Positions 38,506 to 50,026 of a stretch of DNA of 64,000 bases are shown one piece after another. A program made the position numbers and the translations under genes. Origin of the DNA: Syngnathus acus (Eukaryota; Chordata; Actinopteri; Syngnathiformes; Syngnathidae); assembly GCF_901709675.1 (NCBI RefSeq), contig NC_051095.1:3037956-3101955 (forward strand), written 5' to 3'. How positions within the stretch are numbered: position 1 is the stretch's first letter; each line of letters begins with the position of its first letter. A model generated the notes under the pieces. It worked only from the letters and a program-made list of their open reading frames with translations, was not told the DNA's origin and did not search any database.

Positions 38506-39272
38506 ACATAAATACATACAAAAAAATTTGTGTATCAATAAATGTATAATAAAACTTATCCTTAGTTCATTAACTAATAGTTTCAAACATCTAAATACTA
38601 TATTAATAGTATAAATGACATACAGAAAATCTATATAAATATAAATGTGTGTGTGTTGTGGGTAACATGTAGATGTAGCTAAAGTATACATTCAGGAAAT
38701 ATGTTTTTAGAACTCTTATTATTATAACAACATTTATACAACAAGGTACAAGTGTACGTACTGCATTGTGTGGTAAAAATTAAAATAAAATCGAACTAAA
38801 AATCTAACTTAAACGCAGGTACCTGAATACAAATATAAGATCTTCAAAGGGCACGTTTCTTTCTTTTATATTACACATCCTTTTTTTTTTTTGGTAAACA
38901 AAACTGGCCAAAGTTGAATCTTTCACCCAGCGCTCCACTTTTCCACATGCAATATGGCGGCAAAGTTGACCTACGTTCAGCAATCAAACTGGGTTTATGG
39001 ATATTTTCAATGATAAAAGCCCTCGACGATCACGTGATTTCACGGAAAACCAAACTTTAATTTACGTTGTAGTTACGCAGCCCACCAGTGGGCGGCGCTG
39101 TTTCAACGAGTGGTTTATATATATATATATATATATATATGAATATATTTTAAGACGCGCCCGCGCACGCACACACACGCACAGTCATATGCGGGAGTCG
39201 AACTCATGGTCCATGCACACAAGACAGTCGAGCCATCCCCACACACAGTTAATAACATACTGTAGGACCGAG
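38506..39272. other. Upstream flank of MHC class I gene A
   Basis: No gene is seen. From about 38790 (CTAACTTAAACGCAGGT...) it is a diverged copy of the upstream flanks of the other class I genes (44755, 54365 and 61075). A (TA)n run lies at 39117-39140, followed by CGCGC/CACACA runs, where B, C and D have (CTAT)n. Confidence 0.6.
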
Positions 39273-39280
39273 TGACGTCA
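39273..39280 (+). promoter_or_regulatory. X2/CRE box of MHC I gene A, Y box absent
   Basis: TGACGTCA lies 133 bases before the start codon. In genes B and C it is followed 18 bases later by ATTGG (the Y box). Here the segment containing ATTGG is deleted: CGCCGGGCT runs straight into GAGAGGTAATCG. Confidence 0.65.
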
Positions 39281-39413
39281 TCGCCGGGCTGAGAGGTAAT
39301 CGAAGCGCGTCCTGCGCTTCGCTGTTGTTCCGCGTTCGCCTCTTGGACGACGAGTCGCAACTTTGACCGAATAGCCTGCTTGACTAAAATCGAAAAACAC
39401 ATTGATGGTTAAA

Positions 39414-41866
39414 ATGAATTTACTTGCATTCTTTGTTTTGGCTGTGCAACTATACAGCGTGACGCCTGGTAAGTTGGACTTTTCGGTTTATTATTCGAAA
39501 GATTGACGCTCTTGATTTGGAAGTGACGCAGTCATTATTGTTTATTGCTTTCGTTTTCGCCACTCGTCTGTTGCGTCGGCATTTTAAGTTCTTTCACCTG
39601 AACGCCCGTTTTGTCGGAGTTATACGGGAATACATAGCTATTATTATAAATGTAAGAAAGTTGGAAAACTTGAAAATGGCACAAATCAAGGTGATATGCC
39701 TCAGAATAGATATGTAATCGATGAAATGTGGAAAAGCCTACGCACAAGAATGAAATGTTGTACAGGGGAGTCTTTGCAATTCATAATTAACATTTCACAG
39801 TCATGGCAATAAAAATGTGTCTCATCTTTCAGAAAAAAACATTGTATAGCCTCCTTACATTATAATGTCGATAAGAGTCATCATGTCTCCGTAAATGATA
39901 TAAGGCAGTTCTTTTGTTCAGACAAGCGACATTTTTGTACATTTTTCCTGCTGACAGTTTCGACTGTGAGGAAGACTGGAGACACAATCGAAACTGTCAG
40001 CAGGTAACATCTAAAAGTGTTTCACTTGTCCGAACAAAAGGATTGCCTCATATTATTAATGGATTTTTTGTTTTTACAAATGAAGGAGGTTGGCAAAAGT
40101 TACGTCATTCGATTTCTTTCATCAGTGGATGTCAATCACTGCTGAGGGGCATCAAATATCTCGCTTAGGGCGTCACACTGAAATCCAACATATTAACAAC
40201 TGGGGAGAAAAAAACAAAGGCAGGTTGTCAAATTCAAGTTTGACAAGTTTGACAAGTTTGTGCGGAAGAACGCGTTTGGAGAAACATGACATTTCCAATT
40301 TCAAGTGCTGCAAAGTTCCAACTGCAGGCGGAATCATTGAAAATATGAAGATTGATTTGATCATGTGTGTCATTTTTGTGTTTGCCTTCCAGTCATTCAC
40401 ACGCTCAATTATTTCATGACGGGCTCTCAAGTTGCAAAGCTACCAGAGTACTGGGAGGCCGCGTATGTTGACGGCGTTCAGATTCTGCACTTTGACAGCA
40501 ACCACAGGAAAGCAAAAGCGAAACAAGACTGGGTGGACAAAATCACAGAAGATGATCCGCACTACTGGGAGAGAGAGACGGCGGGCAGTATTCAGACTGA
40601 GCAGGGCTTCAAAGTCAACATTGAAACCGCTAAAAAGCGCTTCAACCAAACTGGAGGTTTGTTTACGTCCAACCTTCTGCTCGTCAAATGACACTTCTTT
40701 TGTCACTGCTGGCTTCTCTCTGGTCATCGTCCTCGCTGAATCTTGTGCGCCATCCTTTCAGGTGTTCACATGACTCAGTGGATGTACGGCTGTGAATGGA
40801 ATGATGAGACTGGGGAGGTTGATGGTTGGGAGCACCACAGTTACGATGGAGAAGACTTCATATCATTTGAGCTGAAGACGATGAGCTGGATCGCAGCACA
40901 TCCGCAAGCTTTCATCACCAAACTCAAGTGGGACCAAATAGACGGATACAATCAATTCAAGAAGAATCTTTTCACTGAGGTGCTTCCTTCCCTGTTGAAG
41001 AAGCACGTGAGCAACGGGAGGGACTTCCTGACCAGAACCGGTACATTGTCCTCTCACGCCTTCTCTGCGTCTTTCAAGCTCACACACAATGTCCATCTTT
41101 GCCGCTCTTTCAAGTTGTTTCTTTTCCTCCATGCACATCCTCCACTCTTCTCTCCATCTTTGCGCGCAGAGCTTCCCACGGTGTCTCTCCTGCAGAAGAC
41201 GCCTTCCTCTCCAATCACCTGCCACGCCACGGGTTTCTACCCCAGGACGTCGGACCTCTTTTGGAGGAAGGACGGCGAGCAGATCCACGAGGACGTGGAG
41301 ATGGGGGAGACCCTCCCCAACCACGACGGAACCTTCCAGACCACGGCCGACCTGAAAGTGGAGCTGACGCCCGCCGCGGAGGGCCGCTACGAATGCGTGT
41401 TCAAACTGGATGGCGTCCGGGAAGAGATGGTCACCAAGCTGTACGCCAGAAGCATCCTGAGCAACGCGCGCATCCAGGGTGAGCCACGCATCGGACACGG
41501 CTCGGCGTCACGCCGACAGTCGTTCACGTGTCTCGTTTTGTTTCCTTGTGAAGAAGAGGAAGACAGGAAGAAGGCGGTGGCCATCGCTGTCCCGCTGGTG
41601 GTCCTGGCTCTGGTGGCGATGGCGGTGGCGCTGGGGGTGTTCCTGGCCAAGCGTCCCAAAAGCCAACAAGGTGAACGACGACACAAATGTTTGCTCCGTA
41701 TGTGGCGATTCCTAATCTCCTCTCGCTTCTCTTCCATTTCAGCCAATTACGCTCCAGCTTGTAAGTGAGACGTTTTCCGCTTGCTGTTTTGAAAAAATGG
41801 CAATGCCTTGAATGTATTTTCTTTTATGCTCCCTCAGCCAGCACCTCATCTTCTGAGCAGGATTGA
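39414..41866 (+). CDS. MHC class I heavy chain, gene A
   Basis: Seven exons: 39414-39468 (signal peptide MNLLAFFVLAVQLYSV), 40393-40656 (alpha1), 40762-41040 (alpha2), 41170-41478 (alpha3), 41554-41670 (stalk and membrane helix), 41743-41760 and 41838-41866 (cytoplasmic), giving 356 residues with all introns in phase 1. An in-frame ATG at 39405 exists, but the start shared by all four copies is used. Alpha1 ends RFNQTGG, with the conserved N-glycosylation site. The alpha3 Ig domain has its Cys pair (ITCHATGFYPR, GRYECVF). Class I heavy chains present peptides with beta-2-microglobulin. In alpha2 the first Cys (YGCEWND) is present, but the second is replaced by Leu (TEVLPSLL), so the groove disulfide cannot form. 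Anchor positions read Y7, Y59, R84, T143, K146, W147, L159, H171. It is probably non-classical. Confidence 0.93.
39948..40004. repeat. Hairpin in intron 1 of gene A
   Basis: CCTGCTGACAGTTTCGACTG and its inverse enclose AGGAAGACTGGAG. The same hairpin is in intron 1 of B (45767-45840), C (55383-55456) and D (62521-62594), where the arms extend to 30 bases. Gene A has lost the outer 8 bases of the left arm. Confidence 0.85.
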
Positions 41867-42624
41867 ATGAACCCCACTAAGGTTGAAGGGATGTCTTCTT
41901 TTCTTGGGTGCCACGCTTGATTGAATCATCGCATTCCAACTGTATGAAATATTTGGAAATGTTTCTTATTTCAAATTGAAGTGCAACAGTTTTACAAGTG
42001 CAGTGAATTCTAATTGTATTTACTTCACTAGTTCTTCCAAATACCGCTAGAGGGAGCCAACATACCACAAGTAATATCTGCATCACACGTTGCTTTTTTT
42101 TAAGTGCTTTTTTGTTAAGCGAACTACTGATCAATTTGATATAAGTTTGAGTATCATTATAAAAATGTTTGAAAGGAGGTTTCTGGTCACTGTATTTTCA
42201 CTTGTGGATATATAATTTAGCAAGGATAAGCAAAAAATTTATGATAAAGAACACGTCTTTTTTCTGTTGTCTTCTAAAAAAAAACATACAAAACACATTC
42301 CTATTTACAGAGAAGTCCATGTGGAGTTTATTTTGTTATTTTTATTTTATTTATCTCCGTCATTGATGTGTATTTTGATCAATAGACAATTCAACTTTAG
42401 CAAGTAAACGCATATTTACATAATTATGCTTGAGAAGGAACAAGATGAAGAAAATCTTATAGTTCCTGCCCCCTTCCACATAATAATAAAATAAAACAAC
42501 ATAATAAGTGCAAAACTTCATCAAGTACAAACCAAACACCTCACGAGAAAATATATACAAAACCAGGCAAGAAATAACTAAATTCATAAATATAAAGCGA
42601 AATGTCGACACTTACGGCTGTCCA
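41867..42624 (+). other. 3' UTR and flank of gene A
   Basis: Shared with genes B and C. It contains a CTCF-like word CCGCTAGAGGGAGCC at 42044-42058. AATAAAATAAAA near 42484 may serve as a poly(A) signal, but this is not certain. Confidence 0.45.
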
Positions 42625-43201
42625 TATAATCTTATTGTTCTGCCGTTATAGATTTTTTCTAATTGGAATATATTTATATAATACTTTATCTCATTGAAAA
42701 GAGAAGGTACGAATAGAAATCGATGGAACTGAAATTGAAAGGGTGCAGGAAAACAAATTTCTTGGGGTTATAATAGATGACAGGCTGAGTTGCTGAGTCA
42801 GACTATGGAGCAGTGTAAGTGAGGAACTCAAGCAAAGTCCAAATATCCACCAGTTTAAAAAAATGTTCAAAAATATGTTGTTTAGCAGGTACGAGGACTA
42901 AAAATGCCAAATGGCTACACAAAAGCAAAAATAAAACAGGATAACAAGTTGAAAGTGTGTAGATTTATACGTTGAATCATTAGTTTATGGATAAACTGAG
43001 AAAGTGGTAGGAATCTAAAAAGGTATGCTTCTTCCTACTCCTTTTCGAACATTCTTTGCTATTGATTTTTTTTGGTTCTATTGGTTTGTTTGTTTGTTGT
43101 ACGGACTTACATATGACACTTTAGTGTTATTTGTTTTATTTTTTATCTTTTTAAGTTTTAAATATGTTCGAAATAGACATCAATCAATCAATCAATCAAT
43201 T
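42625..43201 (+). mobile_element. LINE 3' fragment with CAAT tail
   Basis: The plus strand encodes ENKFLGVIIDDRLS, typical of the C-terminal part of LINE reverse transcriptase ORFs. Broken sequence follows, then a terminal ATGTTCGAAATAGACAT and a CAAT repeat. Related copies lie at 53440-53955 and 58260-58800. Confidence 0.7.
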
Positions 43202-44099
43202 GTTGGATTGTGTCCCCAATTTAGGGAGCGCGCTATCTGCGCCTCACGGCAAAAGCCATTGCCAATCACCTGTTAACCAATTTACTCACTGCGTGCTCGT
43301 TTGATTTCTTCAGATTTAGGAAAATGCTAAGACACTGAAGCAGAAATTAGACTTACACAGGTTGGTTGAGTTCAATCACAATTCTTGTGAAGAAAGCTCT
43401 GTTTTTAGGAAAGTACAATACAGCGCTGGGCCTTTCAAGAGCAGAAAGTCTCCATTCCGAAAAGGCAACGTTCAAGGTTCTTTGGTCAGCTTATATTCAG
43501 TTGCCGGTGTGGGCCGAGTTTGATGGGTGATGAGTCTTTGGGCTGGGGCAAGTTTGCAGGAGATTCTGATTCCATGGGAGTGGGTGCTGGTTCGGTGAGA
43601 GCTGGTTCCGTGGGGGTGGGTGCTGATTATGGGCGATTCGGTGTGTGTGGGGGCTGTTGTCTTCCATCCCGTCTTTCGGCCTTGGCGATCATCTTTGGCC
43701 GGGTTCTTGGCTGTCTCCCTCTGGCACCTGCTGGTTTTATCTCCAAGTGACCTTCCTGTAAACATTCTGCTCCATTCTTGCACATACACTGTCGCACCTC
43801 ATCCATTCGTCATTCTTTCAATTTTGTCATTTTGTACGGAATGATGTGAGCTTTTGGCTGTGACATCATCAATTTATTAATGTTCCCTGACTATGCAAAG
43901 TTCTTACTCACCACTTACCATGTTTTTGTTTGTTCTTTTGATACTCCATGTACTTGCTTACGTCATCATATTCTTAGTTTAATCATGCTTCCAACCATAT
44001 CTTTTCTTTGTTAGGCAAAATATTTCCCTCTGTCCAGAACGTTCAGTAGTCATCGAAAACTGGCGTCTAGCATTCGTCAAAACATACGATACAATCAAG
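43202..44099. other. Non-coding duplicated flank, A-B block
   Basis: This stretch is closely repeated downstream of gene C (58801-60300). It lacks the solo LTR found there. No conserved coding frame is seen. Confidence 0.6.
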
Positions 44100-44469
44100 T
44101 ACTGAACATTTTTAGACGACTTTGGCAGTGTCCGTGATTTTGAGAATCATCAGGCATACATTAAACAGTTCCTTAAGGGTCATTAAGCTATTCAGGCAAT
44201 ATATCAAAAAACATTTGTTATTTCAAAGTGCTCAGAAATATATATCTGATCATAAAGTTATAAAAACCTTTGTCATTACCCCCTATCAAAAATGTCTAGT
44301 TATGTCTTTATTGATTTGGTGTGTAGGTATAATTATATGCTTAAAATGTTTCTTTTATTGCTTTAATATGTGAATATACTTGTCTGCTTATGTACTTTAT
44401 TCAATGAGGTTTGAGCATATCTGTTTTTGTAGCTAGGCAGGACTTTTTGTATTTCGCCCCCATTCCTTC

Positions 44470-44542
<73 letters not shown>

Positions 44543-44690
44543 TTGCCTTTTAAACCCACATACAGCTCCACAGTGACTTAAATATGGCACTTTAAAGTGT
44601 TATTGATTGTATTTTATTTGTATTCATTTCCCCCCTCCTTTTATATGTTCGGAATAAAGACTCATCACCAGTTATGCATTCATCGATTGT
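44100..44690 (+). mobile_element. Two retroelement 3' tails around a (CAAT)n array
   Basis: A broken LINE-like segment ends in about 18 CAAT units at 44470-44541. It is followed by a second tail (AACCCACATACAGCTCC ... ATGTTCGGAATAAAGAC). The matching segment downstream of gene C is 60290-60845. Confidence 0.6.
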
Positions 44691-44919
44691 CATACGTTCA
44701 ACTGCTCTGCATTTCAAGTCACAGCCAACAAACTATCTATATCGAACGAAAAAAATCTAACTTCACGCAGGTGCTTGACTACAAATATAACGTCTTAAAA
44801 AAGGAAGGGCACCATTCTTACTTTTACATTAAAAACTATTTTTGTTGTTGTTTTGGTAAATATATCAGTTTCATAATTTTTTAAATGTCGATATTCTGAG
44901 CAAACATGCAACACACGTT

Positions 44920-44920
<1 letters not shown>

Positions 44921-45001
<81 letters not shown>

Positions 45002-45068
45002 GTTTATTTATTTAATTATTTATTCATTCATTCATTCATTCATTCATTCATTCATTCATTCATTCATT
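44921..45068. repeat. (CTAT)n and (CATT)n microsatellites upstream of gene B
   Basis: About 20 CTAT units (44921-45001) and, after a short gap, about 11 CATT units (45024-45068). They end about 25 bases before the X2 box of gene B. Confidence 0.97.
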
Positions 45069-45093
45069 CCAACACACTGCAGGCAGTCCTGAG

Positions 45094-45124
45094 TGACGTC
45101 ATGGCCGGGCTGAACTCCGATTGG
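45094..45124 (+). promoter_or_regulatory. X2-Y promoter module of MHC I gene B
   Basis: TGACGTCA (45094-45101) is followed 18 bases later by ATTGG (45120-45124). The pair matches the X2 and Y boxes of the class I SXY module bound by CREB/ATF and NF-Y, with NLRC5 as coactivator in mammals. Confidence 0.65.
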
Positions 45125-45254
45125 CTGACGTGGGACGTGATCGAAGCGCGTCCTGCGCTTCGCTGTTTTTCCGCGTTTGCCTCTTGGACAACGAGTTGCA
45201 ACTTTGACTGAATACTCTGTTTGACTAAAATCAAAAAACAACTTGCTGTTTAGA

Positions 45255-47677
45255 ATGAATTTACTTGCATTCTTTGTTTTGGCGGTGCAAATATACAGCG
45301 TGACGCCTGGTAAGTTGGACTTTTCGGTTTATTTTCCTAAAGATGGACGCTCTTGATTTGGAACTAACGCAGTCATTATTGTTTATTGCTTTCGTTATCG
45401 CCACTCGTCTGTTCCATCGGCAAGTTCTTTCACCTGAACGCCCGTTTTGTCAGTTATACGGGAATACATAGCTATTATTATAAATGTAATAAAGTTGGAA
45501 AACTTAAAAAGGGCACAAATAAAAGTGATGTGCCCCAGCATAAATATGCAATCGATGAAATATGGAAAAGCCTAGGCACAAGAATGAAATGTTGTACAGG
45601 GGAGTCTTTGCAATTAATAATTAAAATTTCACAGTCATGGCAATAAAGTTGTGTCTAATCTTTCAGTAAAAAAACATTGTATAGCCTCCTTACATTTGAT
45701 AAGAGTCATCATGTCTCCGTAAATTATATAAGGCAGTTCTTTTGTTCAGACAAGTGACATTTTTTTAGATGTTACCTGCTGACAGTTTCGACTGTGAGGA
45801 AGACTGGAGACACAATCAAAACTGTCAGCAGGTAACATCTAAAAGTGTTTCACTTGTCTGAACAAAAGGATTGCCTCATATTATTATTGGATTTTTTGTG
45901 TGCAAATTAAGGAGAATGGCAAACGTTATGTCATTCGATTTCTTTCATCAGTGGATATCAGTCACTGCTGAGGGGCATCGAATATCTCGCTTAGGGCGTC
46001 ACACTGAAATCGAACATAACTGGGAGAAAAAAAACAAAGGCAGGTTGTCAAATTCAAGTTTGACAAGTTTGTGCGGAAGAACGCGTTTGGAGAAACATGA
46101 CATTTCCAATTTCAAGTGCTGCAAAGTTCCAACTGCAGGCAGAATCATTGAAAATATGAAGATTGATTTGATCATGTGTGTCATTTTTGTGTTTGTCTTT
46201 CAGTAATTCACACGTTCAATTATTTCATGACGGGCTCTCAAGTTGCAAAGCTACCAGAGTACTGGGAGGCCGCGTATGTTGACGGCGTTCAGATTCTGCA
46301 CTTTGACAGCAACCACAGGAAGACGAGAGCGAAACATGACTGGGTGGACAAAATCACAGAAGATGATCCGCACTACTGGGAGACAGAGACGGCGGGCAGT
46401 ATTCAGAATGAGCAGCTCTTCAAAGTCAACATTGAAATCGCTAATAAGCGCTTCAACCAAACTGGAGGTTTGTTTACGTCCAACCTTCTGCTCGTCAAAT
46501 GACACTTTTTTTGTCACTGCTGGCTTCTCTCTGATCATCGTCCTCGCTGAATCTTGTGCGCCATCCTTTCAGGTGTTCACATGCTTCAGGAGATGTTCGG
46601 CTGTGAATGGAATGATGAGACTGGGGAGGTTGATGGTTGGCTGCACTACAGTTACGATGGAGGAGACTTCATATCATTTGAGCTGAAGACGATGAGCTGG
46701 ATCGCAGCACATCCACAAGCTTTCATCACCAAACTCAAGCGGGACCAAGACGACGGGTTCAATCAAGTCTTGAAGAATGACCTAACTGAGGTGCTTCCTT
46801 TCCTGTTGAAGAAGCACGTGAGCAACGGGAGGGACTTCCTGACCAGAACCGGTACATTGTCCTCTCACGTCTTCTCTGCGTCTTTCAAGCTCACGCACAA
46901 TGTCCATCTTTGACGCTCTTTCAAGTTGTATCTCTTCCTCCATGCACATCCTCCACTCTTCTCTCCATCTTTGCGCGCAGAGCTTCCCACGGTGTCTCTC
47001 CTGCAGAAGACGCCTTCCTCTCCAATCACCTGCCACGCCACGGGTTTCTACCCCAGGACGTCGGACCTCTTTTGGAGGAAGGACGGCGAGCAGATCCACG
47101 AGGACGTGGAGATGGGGGAGACCCTCCCCAACCACGACGGAACCTTCCAGACCACGGCCGACCTGAAGGTGGAGCTGACGCCCGCCGCGGAGGGCCGCTA
47201 CGAATGCGTGTTCAAACTGGATGGCGTCCGGGAGGAGATGGTCACCAAGCTGTACGCCAAAAGCATCCTGAGCAACGCCCACATCCAGGGTGAGCCACGC
47301 GTTGGACACGGCTCGGCATCACGCCGACAGTCGTTAACGTGTCTCGTTTTGTTGCCATGTGAAGAAGAGGAAGACAGGAAGAAGGCGGTGGCCATCGCTG
47401 TCCCGCTGGTGGTCCTGGCTCTGGTGGCGATGGCGGTGGCGGCGGGGGTGTTCCTGGCCAAGCGTCCCAAAAGCCAAAAAGGTGAACGACGACACAAATG
47501 TTTGCTCCGTATGTGGCGATTCCTAATCTCCTCTCGCTTCTCTTCCATTTCAGCCAATTACGCTCCAGCTTGTAAGTGAGACGTCTTCCGCTTGCTATTT
47601 TGAAAAAATGCCAATGCCTTGAATGTATTTTCTTTTATGCTCCCTCAGCCACCGCCTCATCTTCTGAGCTGGATTGA
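45255..47677 (+). CDS. MHC class I heavy chain, gene B
   Basis: Seven exons: 45255-45309, 46204-46467, 46573-46851, 46981-47289, 47365-47481, 47554-47571 and 47649-47677, giving 356 residues in the same phase pattern as gene A. The signal peptide is MNLLAFFVLAVQIYSV. Alpha3 is nearly identical to A. The alpha2 domain has only one cysteine (FGCEWND), and the partner position is Leu in TEVLPFLL. Position 147 is Arg (ITKLKRD) instead of the near-invariant Trp, and 159 is Asp, so the peptide C-terminal pocket and groove are altered. The tail ends SSSELD. The gene is open and spliceable, so it is not an obvious pseudogene, but classical peptide presentation is doubtful. Confidence 0.92.
45767..45840. 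repeat. Hairpin in intron 1 of gene B
   Basis: Thirty-base inverted arms (starting AGATGTTACCTGCTGACAG) flank AGGAAGACTGGAGA, with a few mismatches. Confidence 0.85.
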
Positions 47678-48142
47678 TTAACCCCACTAAGGTTGAAGGG
47701 ATGTCTTCTTTTCTTGGGTGCCACGCTTGATTGAATCATCGCATTCCAACTGTATGAACTATTTGGAAATGTTTCTTATTTCAAATTGAAATGCAACATA
47801 GTTTTTCAAGTGCAGTGAATTCTAATTGTATTTACTTCACGAGTTCTTCCAAATACCGCTAGAGAGAGCCAACATACCACAAGTGATACCCGCATCACTG
47901 CTTTTTTTTAATTGCTTTTTGTTCAGCGAGCTACTGATCAATTTAATATATATTGCACCTCGCCGTTTCTCTACAAGTTGGATGTGTTTACGGCTGAATT
48001 GTTAAGCTACTGTGTGTGCGCCACGCGTGTGCGCGGCTGCAGCTCCACCCTCCCGCCTCTTGGCGGCGTTACATCAAACCCTGCGTCACGCGGCCGCTCC
48101 GTGCTTGTGAGTCACGTGCAACCCATCAATCAAAGTCTAAAC
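47678..48142. other. 3' flank of gene B
   Basis: It matches the 3' UTRs of A and C up to about 47945, including a weakened CTCF-like word at 47855-47870. It then diverges into unrelated DNA. Confidence 0.55.
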
Positions 48143-48478
48143 CAGTGGTTCTTAACCAGGTTCTAAACTGACCCTAGGGGTTCGGCAGATCCTCCACTGC
48201 AGAGGTCCCAAAACACCTGATTTATAAATTCTTGATAACGCATATCTGAACTAGTTTCGCAAAGGCAACAGTAAAAGTCACACTGATTTGGAGGGATGTA
48301 ATTTGTTGTTCTTTGAACAAGGTGCTGGTCATGCACGGCTCATTTTGTGCACCAGTAAAAAACATCTGTGTCTTGAATTTGAATTTATTTATTTTTTTCG
48401 CTAAAGAGGGGTTCGGTGAATGCGCCTATTAATGCGCCTGGTGGGGTGTGGTACCTCCAACAAGGTTAAAAACCACTG
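48143..48478. mobile_element. hAT-type MITE with 8-bp target duplication
   Basis: The ends CAGTGGTTCTTAACC and GGTTAAAAACCACTG are inverted repeats. Flanks GTCTAAAC and GTCCAAAC form an 8-base target duplication with one mismatch. CAGTGGTTCTTAACC ends are typical of a large vertebrate hAT (Charlie-like) group. It is non-coding. Confidence 0.85.
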
Positions 48479-49411
48479 GTCCAAACAGTTCAAGTCACTA
48501 CAACTTGCTTGCAGCCGCATGCTCTCGTCGGTCCTCGCGATTGGATGCTTTCTTTTGGGCTTTTGAACGTTGCTGTGTCACGCATGTTTTGATCGTTTGG
48601 GGCCCAGGTTTCCTTCATATACGGACGCTTGCTTTTTTTTTTCAATTCGATTTTTTATTTTTCAATTTTCCAATTTTGTGTTTTGGCATAGGCGGTTTTA
48701 CAGGGTGGCAAGGAAGGGCAGTTGCCCCCTTCAGCAAATGTCTTGCCATCCCGGTTGCCAGCCCAACCTACAATGAATATTAAATTCAATGACATTTTCT
48801 TTGGTCTCATCTGATTTCACTGTCTTCTGCACTGAAAATTTTCGCTACCTAAGTAGAGTGGAATATGTACCGCCAGTGCCTTTTAAGAAGCCATATAGAC
48901 CTGCTTTTGGCTCCATAGCCCAAAACGTGATATGTCAACCTGCTCATTTGACTTTTTTTTTTTTTGCAAGCAGCCCTTATGTGACAAAAGTGATCAGAAA
49001 ATGTCAGCTGATTGAGCGACCCAATGTTTTCGATCTTTCCGTCAGCCAACGTTGTTATGCGCTAAATCCACTTTGAACGATGTTGAGTAAAAAAAGAAAA
49101 ACTTTGACACCTTACTCGGCTTCACTTTAAAACGTAGGTTTAAATGACCACAAAGGTTGTCCCTCTTTCCCATCCCGAATAAAATCAAAGTGGTGTCAAA
49201 AGTCTGGACGAAGGTGGCCAAAATAATATCGCGTTCCTTCAGTCAAAGGAACGCGCTCTTCCAAGGGTGCGTTGCTCACGAAGGTGGGGGCCGAGCAGCA
49301 GCAGCCGAGCGAGCGAGCGGTTGTCACTTGTCTTGAGCGGAGCTAATGCGCGCACCACATCGATATTTCTGCGTTCAATAGCCTCGAGATCTCTGATGGG
49401 CTTCCGAAGCC
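48479..49411. other. Non-coding stretch and possible promoter
   Basis: No gene is seen. The last 170 bases are GC-richer (GAGCAGCAGCAGCCGAGCGA) and could be the 5' UTR of the exon at 49412. Confidence 0.4.
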
Positions 49412-49484
49412 ATGATGACCCCGCCGGCTGCCCGCCTGGCGCTGATCCTTCTGTCTTGCGTTGTACTGATGTTGTACAGCTGCG
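49412..49484 (+). CDS. Orphan first exon encoding a signal or anchor peptide
   Basis: ATG at 49412 (a second ATG follows directly) opens MMTPPAARLALILLSCVVLM and then LYSCG, ending at a consensus donor TGCG|GTGAGT in phase 1, the phase used by the class I signal exons. The peptide has a strong hydrophobic core of about 14 residues. It does not resemble the class I signal peptides nearby. No following exon was found before gene C; the downstream DNA is filled with a LINE and repeats. It could be the start of a disrupted gene, a type II membrane protein, or a chance frame. Confidence 0.4.
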
Positions 49485-50026
49485 GTGAGTACAAAATGTC
49501 CAATTTTGCGATTGTTCTACTCTTAATGATAACTTTGGAAGAACGCATGTTGGTTCGGATGGCAGTGCGGATCTGCTGGGTTAAAAATTCGAGCGACTCA
49601 GGAAGCAGGGTGAATTTGTCTTAACTATGGGTTGTTTTGGCATTTTAGCAGTTGTTTTGTACAAACTGGACTGTTCTGCGCAAAAGAGTTCGGTTTGATT
49701 TTTTTGACCCAACTTCGGTCCACTTTTTGACCCAAATGGAGTTGTTTTAAAATGGCTGTAACAGCGTTTGTTCTTGTGTTTTCCCTTGAGTTATCTGAGT
49801 TTTTTTTTTTTTACCTGTTTGTATACCTCTTTAACAAGCTGACACTGATTGCGAGACACAATGGCACATTCGAACCCGACTCCCCCCTCCCTCCCCTAAA
49901 TGCGCACGGAAATTCTAGAGAAAGAAGTAAACCGAATCTGAAAAAGAGTCCATAAAGGAAGTGACAGAAAAGAAGAAAATGATTGTAATTGTCAAATATG
50001 AACATGCGAGAACCCCAATCAATATC

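Noticed and set aside
39517-39717. 66-codon frame identical in genes A and C (also 54961-55161)
   Set aside because: It lies in intron 1. Identity reflects recent duplication, not coding constraint, and the matching region in B and D is frame-shifted.
40863-41498. 211-codon minus-strand frame over class I exons, repeated in B, C and D
   Set aside because: It is the antisense of GC-rich alpha2 and alpha3 exons and crosses introns. It recurs only because the genes are duplicates.
43520-43844. Possible gene in the GGGTGCTG-rich stretch, also at 59657-60061
   Set aside because: The frames are not conserved between the two duplicated flanks; one is interrupted by the solo LTR and both have indels.
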